Source: Bacteroidetes bacterium OLB9 (GTDB taxonomy: Bacteria; Bacteroidota; Bacteroidia; Chitinophagales; Saprospiraceae). From it: a DNA stretch of 64,000 bases. The position numbers and the translations under genes were made by a program. Shown piece after piece: positions 56,813 through 64,000 of the stretch. Each line of letters starts with the position of its first letter. Position 1 is the stretch's first letter. A model generated the notes under the pieces. It saw nothing but the letters and a program-made list of their open reading frames with translations, did no database searches and was not told where the DNA came from. The stretch is taken from contig LNBW01000003.1 in assembly GCA_001567255.1 (NCBI GenBank), positions 50,967-114,966 of the forward strand. Direction: 5' to 3'.

Positions 56813-59800
56813 ATGATGAAAACAAATTTTACTCATCACAGTAAGCTAATCAGACTCCTTACAGTCATGATATTTAGCCTGCTGATTAATGCAGGTTTGT
56901 CCGCACAAGGACAGTGCTCCTGCGAAGGTCAAATTCAGGTTACTTTAGGCGTTGATGGCACTGCAACCATTACCCCTGAAATGATTTTGACTCATGCTGG
57001 CGGATGCCCAGCACCGATTACAGTTGAAGTAATCAACACTGCTACTGGACAGACAATACCTTCCGGCAATGTTGTAGATTGTAGCCATATCGGAACAGGC
57101 TATCATGCAAGAATTGTTGGTAGTAATTCGTGCTGGACTCAACTAGTAATCGAAGATAAAATGGCACCAATTATAGATTGTGTCCCTGATATTACAGTGA
57201 CATGTTCAGAATTTGTAAATTACGAACCTACGGCTACAGACAATTGTACCCCTGTAACTTTATCTGTAGTAGAGAGAACTATCCAGGTGAATAATTGCGA
57301 TGGTAGCCTTCCATCTAATGTTTTTAAAGTAATTGAAAGGACGTACAGAGCTACTGATAATTATGGCAATATTTCAGCTCCTTGTACCGTTACAATTACT
57401 ATCGAGTACGACGATATTAATGCAGTAGTATTTCCACCCAATTATGATATTGCAGCAGGACAACAAGACCCTCTTGCATGTAATGGAGACTGGCCTAAAT
57501 TGAGTAATGGTCACCCTTCTCCAGTAGCAGTCAATGGAATTCCAGGTACAGGTGTCCCTACTATCAATGGTGAAAGTTTATATGCTAATGACGGATCTTT
57601 CTGTTCATTGACAGCGTCATTTTCAGATTCAGCACCTATTCCATTCAAAAATTCAACGATGTGTGCTACTAAAATTATGCGTACATGGACAGTAATGGAA
57701 TGGTCATGCAGAAATATTCCGGCTAGAATTCACGTTCAGTTATTGGAAATAGTAGACAGAGAGGCACCACGAGTAAGTGGTCTCGATTCTTTATTGACTG
57801 CAACCACTTCTGATCATAGTTGTGAAGGAAGACTCACTTTGCCTGCACCTACATTAACAGACAATTGTGCTCCTGCGAGTGAGTTGAAATATGACATTAC
57901 TGTGTATAGAAATTTAGATCTTAGTGATCCGGTAGCTTTTATAGGTTTTGGCAATCCTAGAACAATAACACTACCTGCTGGTAGGTATTCTATAAAATAT
58001 ACTGCAAGTGATTTCTGCAATTCTAGAGATACATTGATAAAACTGGTTGTTTTTGATAAAACTCCTCCTGTGGCTACTTGTGATGAATTGACGACAGTAG
58101 GTATTACTCGAGATGGTACAGGATGGGTTTCAGCAAGTGTATTTGACGATGGTAGCTATGACGAATGTGCGCTGTCTCACTTCTTGGTGAGAAGGATGAA
58201 TCCGTCTCCATGTGGATGTGATGCTGCTGAATTTGATAACTTCTATAGCTTAGGAGCGTTTGGAGGTCATTATTACTTTTTGTCTAAGACAAAAGCTAAG
58301 CCAAGTACTATTTTTAGAACACCAAAATCCATGGATGGTTATTTGGTAACATTTGAATCAAATCTTGAAGAGGACTTTATACAGGATGCCGTAGGTAGAT
58401 ATTTGAGTCCGGCAGACATTGCCAATGTATGGGTAGCGGAAGATTCTGAAGGATTAACAGAATTAGATCATATATATAAAGATTTTTCAGGTGATACATA
58501 TTATTATATTGTCGAGATAGACGAGGCCTGTGGATGGTCTTCATATATCAAATTCTGTTGTGAAGATATAGGAAACAATCCAATAGTAAGATTTAGAGCA
58601 GTAGATGCTGCAGGTAATTACAATGAATGTATGGTTCAGGCTGTAGTTCAGGATAAACTGGGACCAAGCATTACTTGTCCAGATAATGTAACTGTAGATT
58701 GTGATTTTGTTTATGATGAAAATGATCTTGCAAAAGATTTTGGAGAGGCTGTAGCGTATGATAATTGTGTTATCCCTGATATCGTAGAAACACACGTTGT
58801 CAATATCAATTCATGTAGAAGAGGGACGATTACGCGTACTTTCTCTGTAACTGATCTTGGAGGTAGGACGGCATCTTGTACTCAAGTAATAACTTTCCAA
58901 GCCCTCGATCCATATTCAGGACCTCTATCTTGGCCTCGTGACACGAGTATGGTAAGATGTGGAGACCCAGCGAGTCCGGAATTTGGACCTGATTTTACAG
59001 GACGACCTGTATTGAGTGAAGGAGCTTGCGATCTAGTAGCTGCTAATTATGAGGATGAGGTTTATGATTTTAGCAAAAACCCGAGTGCTCCGGCATGTTT
59101 CAAGATCCTCAGAAACTGGAAGATTATAGACTGGTGTCAGCCTCTTAATGGTGGTGGATATAGAACTTGGACACATCAGCAAACAATCATGATTGTGGAT
59201 AAGAATGCACCGGTCATTGCACCGCTAGATGCAGAGATCACAGTAGATACATATGATAGTAATTGTGAATCAGGAACTATAACACTTACTGCAAGTGCAA
59301 CTGACGAATGTACAGTTCAGTTGAGAAACTGGTATAAAATAGATTATAATAACGATGGTACTTATGATTATTCTTCACCTATTGGTGATGGAAATACAAT
59401 TGATGCAAGTGGTGTACATAATGTAGGTCACCACAGAATTCAATATACATTTGCAGACAGATGTGGCAATATCAGCACAAGAGAACAATTGTTCAATATT
59501 ATCAACAAGAAGGCACCGAGCAATATTCAGATTAAAGGTCTTGCTGCATCTCTGATGAAAACAGGACCAGGAACGGGTGAAGTAACCATTTGGGCATCTG
59601 ATTTTGACCCACAGCGAAAGTCTTCCCATCCTTGTGGTTATGAGATAGGTTATTCATTTACCGAAGTATATCTTGATATCAATGGTGCACCAGTTATAAC
59701 ATCATCATGGACTTATGACTGTAGTGATTTGGGCAATAATGTTGTAGATATTTGGGTATATGCAATTACTGATGATGGCGATGTTGTCCAGACTAAAGTT

Positions 59801-61072
59801 ACAACATTTATTGAAATTCAAGATAACTCTGGAGCGTGTACAGGTACAAGAGCATCTGTTAAGGGTGTAATTGCAACTGAAAATAATGAAGAAGTAGAGG
59901 AGACTAAAGTCAGTCTTGAAGGTACAGAATTAACACAGATGACCGACAGTAAAGGCGCATTTGATTTCAATGGCCTACCGGTAAATGTACAATACGCTGT
60001 AATTCCTGAGAAAAATGACAATCACCTCAATGGTGTATCTACACTTGACTTAGTTTATATTCAGAGACATATTCTTGGTATAGAAAATTTAAGTTCTCCG
60101 TATAAAATGATTGCTGCGGATGCCAATAAAGATGGTAAAATTACCGCTGCTGACCTTTCAGAACTGAGAAAGCTGATTCTTGGCACTAGTGATGAACTGA
60201 CTCAGAATACTTCATGGAGATTTGTTGATAAAACATATAGTTTCCATGATGCATTGAATGCGCAAGGAGAGGCCTTCCCAGAGATTTACAACATTGATGC
60301 ACTGAACGCAGATATGAAAACCGATTTTGTAGCTGTAAAGATAGGAGATGTTAATAATAGTGCTGCCACTAATTCATATCAACAAAAGTCAGAGAGCAGG
60401 TCTGCTGATAGACTGGTATTGACTACTAATGATGTGATCTTTGAAGGTGGACAGACAATTGTGGTGCCGGTTAAGGTATCTGATTTAGTGAACCTTTCAG
60501 GTATGCAATTTACTATGGAGTTTGATAACAGCTTGCTTGCATTGACAGGTATTGATCCTAAAGCTATCAATATTAATGATAGCAATTTAGGACTGACTCA
60601 AATACAAAATGGAGTACTTACGCTGAGCTGGAATACTTCACAAGCCATGCAGTTTGAAGATCATGCAACGCTGTTTACATTGACATTCCAGACTCTGGAT
60701 AATGGAAGCCTTACAGATGCAATAAGTATCAATTCTTCGGTAACTTCTTCAGAAGCGTATGATGCTAACCGTGATATAATGAATGTAAGCTGGAGTGTAT
60801 TGAGAAGCAATGCTTCATTTGAATTGTTCCAGAATAGTCCAAACCCATTCAAAAATATCACTACTATTAGCTACTCATTACCTGAAAATATGCCGGTTAG
60901 ATTCAGCATCTTTGATGTTACCGGAAAGGTAGTTAAATCAATGGAAGTGAATGGAGTGAAAGGTATGAATACAATTGATTTTGATCAACACAACCTATCA
61001 TCAGGAGTATTGTACTACCAAATGAAAGCAGGTGAATTTACTGCGACCAGAAAGATGGTAATAATTGAGTAA
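56813..61072 (+). CDS. Giant Cys-rich T9SS cargo protein with dockerin-like and cohesin-like modules
   Basis: About 1,419 residues from ATG 56813 (ATG 56816 and a TTG at 56804 are alternatives). A signal peptide ends near GLSAQG. Residues about 40-1000 are Cys- and Asp-rich repeats of the HYR/Ig type (DKMAPIIDCVPDITVTC; TDNCTPVTLSV; DKLGPSITCPDNVTVDC). Then come a CnaB-like module (about 1005-1070), a dockerin-like pair of calcium loops (DNHLNGVSTLDL and DANKDGKITAADL, about 1070-1125), a cohesin-like beta domain (about 1200-1330) and a T9SS type A sorting domain (FELFQNSPNPFKNITTISY to the end). It is expected on the cell surface, for adhesion or gliding. The GVSTLDLVYIQRHILG block is characteristic of Saprospiraceae proteins. 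Frame intact. Confidence 0.9.
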   Translation: MMKTNFTHHSKLIRLLTVMIFSLLINAGLSAQGQCSCEGQIQVTLGVDGTATITPEMILTHAGGCPAPITVEVINTATGQTIPSGNVVDCSHIGTGYHARIVGSNSCWTQLVIEDKMAPIIDCVPDITVTCSEFVNYEPTATDNCTPVTLSVVERTIQVNNCDGSLPSNVFKVIERTYRATDNYGNISAPCTVTITIEYDDINAVVFPPNYDIAAGQQDPLACNGDWPKLSNGHPSPVAVNGIPGTGVPTINGESLYANDGSFCSLTASFSDSAPIPFKNSTMCATKIMRTWTVMEWSCRNIPARIHVQLLEIVDREAPRVSGLDSLLTATTSDHSCEGRLTLPAPTLTDNCAPASELKYDITVYRNLDLSDPVAFIGFGNPRTITLPAGRYSIKYTASDFCNSRDTLIKLVVFDKTPPVATCDELTTVGITRDGTGWVSASVFDDGSYDECALSHFLVRRMNPSPCGCDAAEFDNFYSLGAFGGHYYFLSKTKAKPSTIFRTPKSMDGYLVTFESNLEEDFIQDAVGRYLSPADIANVWVAEDSEGLTELDHIYKDFSGDTYYYIVEIDEACGWSSYIKFCCEDIGNNPIVRFRAVDAAGNYNECMVQAVVQDKLGPSITCPDNVTVDCDFVYDENDLAKDFGEAVAYDNCVIPDIVETHVVNINSCRRGTITRTFSVTDLGGRTASCTQVITFQALDPYSGPLSWPRDTSMVRCGDPASPEFGPDFTGRPVLSEGACDLVAANYEDEVYDFSKNPSAPACFKILRNWKIIDWCQPLNGGGYRTWTHQQTIMIVDKNAPVIAPLDAEITVDTYDSNCESGTITLTASATDECTVQLRNWYKIDYNNDGTYDYSSPIGDGNTIDASGVHNVGHHRIQYTFADRCGNISTREQLFNIINKKAPSNIQIKGLAASLMKTGPGTGEVTIWASDFDPQRKSSHPCGYEIGYSFTEVYLDINGAPVITSSWTYDCSDLGNNVVDIWVYAITDDGDVVQTKVTTFIEIQDNSGACTGTRASVKGVIATENNEEVEETKVSLEGTELTQMTDSKGAFDFNGLPVNVQYAVIPEKNDNHLNGVSTLDLVYIQRHILGIENLSSPYKMIAADANKDGKITAADLSELRKLILGTSDELTQNTSWRFVDKTYSFHDALNAQGEAFPEIYNIDALNADMKTDFVAVKIGDVNNSAATNSYQQKSESRSADRLVLTTNDVIFEGGQTIVVPVKVSDLVNLSGMQFTMEFDNSLLALTGIDPKAININDSNLGLTQIQNGVLTLSWNTSQAMQFEDHATLFTLTFQTLDNGSLTDAISINSSVTSSEAYDANRDIMNVSWSVLRSNASFELFQNSPNPFKNITTISYSLPENMPVRFSIFDVTGKVVKSMEVNGVKGMNTIDFDQHNLSSGVLYYQMKAGEFTATRKMVIIE

Positions 61073-61109
61073 TTGAGTTTTTTGAAATAAATTTGTAGGT
61101 TTAGAAACA

Positions 61110-61145
61110 AGCCCTGTTGCATCTAAAATGCAGCAGGGCTTTTTC
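61110..61145 (+). terminator. Strong intrinsic terminator after the surface protein gene
   Basis: AGCCCTGTTGCAT (61110-61122) pairs with ATGCAGCAGGGCT (61128-61140) over 13 bp with one G-T wobble, a 5-base loop, then TTTTCT. It is the strongest hairpin in the window. Confidence 0.9.
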
Positions 61146-61183
61146 TATAGGCATAACGAGTGGGCTGCAATCGAATTTTTATT

Positions 61184-61191
61184 TATTTTTG
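61184..61191 (+). promoter_or_regulatory. -7 promoter element of ruvX-def
   Basis: TATTTTTG matches TAnnTTTG, 13 bases before the ruvX ATG at 61205. This places the transcription start after an upstream in-frame ATG-free extension and supports 61205 as the start. No -33 TTG is visible. Confidence 0.5.
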
Positions 61192-61204
61192 CAAAATAAA
61201 ACGT

Positions 61205-61615
61205 ATGGCCAGAATTATTGGTATAGATTACGGAATGAAACGTTGTGGGCTTTCTGTTACAGATCCTTTGCAAATCATTGTATCTGGACTTGAAACAGTG
61301 AATACTAATGAATTAATGCCCTTTTTAGAAAACTATATTAAAAATGAGACTGTTGATTTAATCGTAATTGGGCTACCTATTCATAAAGATGGAAATTTTA
61401 CCTATCTTAAGGTCTCAATTGATCAGTTTGTAGCTTCGTTCAGCAAGAAGTTTCCTGCCATCAAAATTGATTTTACTGATGAGCAATTTTCTTCGGTACT
61501 AGCTAAGCAGATAATTCTGGATAGTGGTGTTAAAAAGAAAAAACGGCAGGATAAAGCTTTGGTTGACAAAGTAAGCGCTGTAGTTATATTACAAAAATAT
61601 TTAAAGCATATATAA
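61205..61615 (+). CDS. ruvX: Holliday junction resolvase-like protein RuvX/YqgF
   Basis: A 136-residue protein from ATG 61205 (MARIIGIDYGMKRCGLSVTD), the family's invariant start. The RNase H-like fold has acidic residues in GIDYG, in DLIVIGLPIHKDG and in TDEQFSSVLAKQ, and the C-terminal VDKVSAVVILQKYL. It is implicated in pre-16S rRNA processing as well as recombination. It is two bases upstream of def and certainly co-transcribed. Confidence 0.93.
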   Translation: MARIIGIDYGMKRCGLSVTDPLQIIVSGLETVNTNELMPFLENYIKNETVDLIVIGLPIHKDGNFTYLKVSIDQFVASFSKKFPAIKIDFTDEQFSSVLAKQIILDSGVKKKKRQDKALVDKVSAVVILQKYLKHI

Positions 61616-61617
61616 CG

Positions 61618-62176
61618 ATGATTTTACCGATTTATGCATATGGTCAACCGGTTTTGAAGAAAAAAAGCCATAGATATTGATAGTGAATATTCTGAACTGG
61701 AGACATTAATTGCAAATATGTGGGAAACCATGTATGGTGCACATGGAGTAGGTCTCGCTGCGCCTCAAATAGGGTTGAGTATTCGGCTTTTTATCGTAGA
61801 TACGGTACAGGTGATGGAAGAAGATAGGAAAGCCGAAGGAATCAAAAAAGTATTTATCAATGCACAGGTGATTGAAGAAACTGGTGATTTTTGGGCTTAT
61901 GAAGAAGGTTGTCTTAGTATTCCGGCTATAAGAGGTGATGTTGAACGTCCGGCTAAGGTCAGAATTCGATATATGGATGAAGACTTTCAACTTCATGACG
62001 AGATCTATGAAGGACTCAATGCCAGAGTAATCCAGCATGAGTATGACCATATTGAGGGAATTTTATTTGTTGAAAAACTAAAACCACTCAAGAAAAAATT
62101 AATCCAGAGAAAGCTTGCAGACATCAAGGCAGGTAAAATAGTAGAAGATTATAAAATCAAATTTGTAAGAACATAG
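61618..62176 (+). CDS. def: Peptide deformylase (one frameshift)
   Basis: The conceptual product is about 185 residues from ATG 61618 (MILPIYAYGQPVL). The frame breaks at 61660-61666 (seven A); with six A it reads GQPVLKKKAIDIDSEYSELETLIANMWETMYGAHG, joining the conserved body. All three motifs are intact: GVGLAAPQIG, EEGCLSIP (metal Cys) and HEYDHIEG (HExxH-like zinc/iron site). It removes the formyl group from nascent proteins. Three bases separate its stop from that of the convergent rnhA fragment. Confidence 0.94.
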
Positions 62177-62179
62177 CCT

Positions 62180-62535
62180 CTATTTTCTGCCGAAATCAGC
62201 AGGGTTTTCACCCCATGAGATGGTATCCCATTTCAATATTCGAGTTTCGAATGTGGATTCTTTGAGCCATTTTTCAGCACGATCAACTTGTTCAAAAAGG
62301 GGGCGATTGCCAGGCGTTCTAGCCAAAGTAGTCTTTACTTTTTTATTTTTGACCCAGCTGATGGCCGTTTGAGAGTCAGAATAAATAACAGTATGTGCAT
62401 TTCCGACTTTTTTTAAGTGCAGCTAGTGCATAAATGATAGCCAGAAACTCTCCAATATTATTGGTACCTTCTTTAAATGGCCCCTGGTGAAATAGCTGCT
62501 TTCTGGATAGGGTTTCGACAACACGCATATTCCAG
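62180..62535 (-). pseudogene. rnhA: 3' part of RNase HI gene, inverted copy
   Basis: Reading leftward on the minus strand, the bases from 62520 down to 62180 encode the RNase HI C-terminal half: GVETLSRKQLFHQGPFKEGT, NNIGEFLAIIYALAALKK, then after one extra A in the run at 62408-62414 a frame with IYSDSQTAISWVKNK, ending ENPADFGRK. It lacks the first half, which exists only at 63474-63766 on the other strand. The stop codon lies three bases from the def stop, a natural convergent join. Upstream it runs into tRNA-Ser sequence. Whether it is a chimera, a misassembly or a true rearrangement is discussed in the findings. Confidence 0.8.
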
Positions 62536-62567
62536 GCGCGCTCCTTCAACCACTCGGACAACTCTCC
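62524..62567 (-). tRNA. Partial tRNA-Ser(GGA), 5' half only
   Basis: On the minus strand from 62567: acceptor strand GGAGAGT, TG, D-arm TCC-GAGTGGTTGAA-GGA, then anticodon stem CGCGC, loop CTGGAAT (anticodon GGA) and a 3' stem GCGTG after two extra bases (AT). The variable arm, T-arm and 3' acceptor strand are absent and rnhA sequence follows. The stretch CTGGAATAT is shared with rnhA (63753-63761), so the break lies in or just after the anticodon loop. As written it cannot encode a functional tRNA. Confidence 0.7.
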
Positions 62568-62676
62568 CGTGCCGCAAAAGTTGAAAAATTCCGGCTAATT
62601 ACAAAGGCTCTTTCTGTTTAATTTTATCTTATCATTATAATGATTTGATAATCAATACGTTTATATCGATAAACTT

Positions 62677-63444
62677 TTATGTTTGCAGTTTAAAAAGTGA
62701 CTGCGCATGAACTGTGGTAATTCCAGCAACTTCGTTAATAGACAATCCCTTAATTTCAGCTAGTTTTGATGCTATATTTACCAAAAAAGAGGGTTCATTG
62801 CGCTTACCACGATAAGGCACCGGGCTCAAATAAGGAGCATCCGTTTCCAGTACCAAAGAGTCCATGGGCAATTCAGCCACAACCTTATCTACTCCTGCAT
62901 TTTTATAGGTTAGTACACCACCGATGCCCATGTAAAAGCCTATATCCATAATCCTTTTTGCTTGATCGAGCGTGCCATTGAAACAATGAAAAATACCGCT
63001 TAGGCTACCATCTTGTAATTCTGTCACAATTTGAATGGTCAAATCAAGCGAGTCTCGAGAATGGATAACAAAAGGAATACCTGCACTTCTAGCCATATTA
63101 ATCTGAAAGCGGAAAGCTTTTTCTTGCTCATCAGCAAAGGTCTTGTCCCAGTACAAATCAATACCGATTTCGCCCACTGCCGCAAATGGCTTTTTATCAA
63201 GATATTGCTCCATTATTTTTAGCTCATCTTTATAATTTTCCTTTACATCACATGGATGCAACCCTATCATTGCATGACAGCCTTCATATTGTGCTTCAAC
63301 TTCTATCATTTTTTCAATGGTAGAACTGTCAATATTAGGCATAAATATATCCGTAACCCCATTATTCTTGGCCCTCAAGACCATTTCAGGGCGGTCATCA
63401 TCAAATTCTTTAGTAAATATGTGAGCGTGTGTATCTATAAACAT
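62677..63444 (-). CDS. tatD: TatD-family metal-dependent hydrolase/DNase
   Basis: A 255-residue protein from ATG 63444 (MFIDTHAHIF), the family's normal start; the frame stays open further upstream but without conserved residues. Metal ligands are visible: DTHAH, Glu in AVGEIGIDLYWD, His in GIPFVIHSRDS, His in GIFHCFNG and Asp in LETDAPYLSP. TatD proteins are 3'-5' nucleases of DNA repair or RNA processing. It is divergent from rnhA, with 29 bases between the two starts. Confidence 0.93.
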   Translation of the reverse strand: MFIDTHAHIFTKEFDDDRPEMVLRAKNNGVTDIFMPNIDSSTIEKMIEVEAQYEGCHAMIGLHPCDVKENYKDELKIMEQYLDKKPFAAVGEIGIDLYWDKTFADEQEKAFRFQINMARSAGIPFVIHSRDSLDLTIQIVTELQDGSLSGIFHCFNGTLDQAKRIMDIGFYMGIGGVLTYKNAGVDKVVAELPMDSLVLETDAPYLSPVPYRGKRNEPSFLVNIASKLAEIKGLSINEVAGITTVHAQSLFKLQT

Positions 63445-63473
63445 TACTTTTGTCCGTTTAAACATTAAATTCT

Positions 63474-64000
63474 TTGGCAAAGAAACAAAAATATTACGTA
63501 GTCTGGCATGGAAACAAACCTGGTATTTACATGTCATGGGATGAATGTAAAGCACAGATTACCGGTTTTGCAGGTTCCAAATATAAGTCATTTGATACTT
63601 TGGCTTTGGCTGAATATGCATACAGTCAAAATTATGAAAAGTTTATTTTGTCCTCTTCCAATAAAACAATGGCTGCTAAAAAAGCCAGTAAAGAAAAAAT
63701 CATAACAGATTCTATATGTGTAGATGCTGCATGCAGTGGAAATCCCGGCGATCTGGAATATCGAGGTGTCGAAACCCTATCCAGAAAGCAGCTATTTCAC
63801 CAGGGGCCATTTAAAGAAGGTACCAATAATATTGGAGAGTTTCTGGCTATCATTTATGCACTAGCTGCACTTAAAAAAGTCGGAAATGCACATACTGTTA
63901 TTTATTCTGACTCTCAAACGGCCATCAGCTGGGTCAAAAATAAAAAAGTAAAGACTACTTTGGCTAGAACGCCTGGCAATTCGCCCCCTTTTTGAACAAG
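63474..64000 (+). CDS. rnhA: Ribonuclease HI with N-terminal hybrid-binding domain (cut by window end)
   Basis: The start is TTG at 63474 (MAKKQKYYVVWHGNKPG). Residues 5-50 form the caulimovirus viroplasmin/RHBD domain (GIYMSWDECKAQITGFAGSK), typical of Bacteroidota RNase HI. The catalytic domain follows: DAACSGNPG (first Asp), GPFKEGTNNIGEFLAI (Glu) and YSDSQTA (Asp). It degrades RNA in RNA-DNA hybrids. Near 63980 an extra T relative to the inverted copy at 62287-62520 shifts the frame a few codons before the window ends. The product would be about 210 residues with the missing 3' part. Confidence 0.88.

Overview
The window reads as chromosomal DNA of a member of the Bacteroidota, most probably a Saprospiraceae-like bacterium. 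The evidence is AT-rich DNA, promoters with the Bacteroidota -7 element TAnnTTTG, a type IX secretion (T9SS) sorting domain on a 1,400-residue Cys-rich surface protein with dockerin- and cohesin-like modules, ExbB-ExbD-ExbD-TonB genes, a fused CcoN-CcoO cytochrome oxidase, methylmalonyl-CoA mutase, and a single-chain PurL. The family-level assignment is inference from recognised protein families, not a database result.

Layout. 1-3359: the end of an integrative element (two HTH/excisionase-like proteins, a tyrosine recombinase, one unknown protein) abutting the 3' end of mnmE. 3360-13463: mnmE, a metal-binding HMA protein, lon, pth, a saccharopine-dehydrogenase-like oxidoreductase and purL. 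13464-19956: exbB-exbD-exbD-tonB, a 55-residue membrane protein, a PstS-like lipoprotein and a TPR protein. 20308-29468: an atypical SDR, truA, a GHMP kinase, cysQ, a glycosyltransferase, two ArsR-type regulators, tsaB, an S41 protease and a hydrolase. 29784-36136: a cbb3 oxidase locus (ccoS, ccoNO, ccoQ-like, ccoP, ccoG, fixH, safE-like) preceded by an FNR-like palindrome. 36388-50718: rlmN, a TPR protein, pbpC, methylmalonyl-CoA mutase, ABC-F, thrS, a thioesterase, a MORN lipoprotein and a vanadium haloperoxidase/PAP2 protein. 51034-64000: argS, glnS, a second S41 protease, the giant T9SS protein, ruvX, def, tatD and rnhA.

Two features of the sequence itself matter to any reader. First, seven conserved frames (lon twice, purL, ccoP, glnS, def, the haloperoxidase) are each broken by one extra base in an A or T run now 6-7 long. 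Removing that base restores a full-length family member every time. These are most likely homopolymer overcalls, although transcriptional slippage is a formal alternative; I annotate them as intact genes. Second, the right end is a fold-back: 234 bases of the rnhA 3' part occur inverted at 62287-62520 and 63767-64000, and the inner copy is fused to the 5' half of a tRNA-Ser. I think this is a chimera or misassembly, or less likely a real inversion junction.

I do not see a CRISPR array, rRNA, complete tRNA, prophage, restriction/defence island or insertion sequence. The accessory DNA is confined to 1-3359. I do not find a convincing wholly new system; the best leads are the element's repeated 13-base pre-start motif, the terminal fold-back, the FNR-like box with a leaderless oxidase transcript, and the exb/tonB-PstS-TPR cluster.
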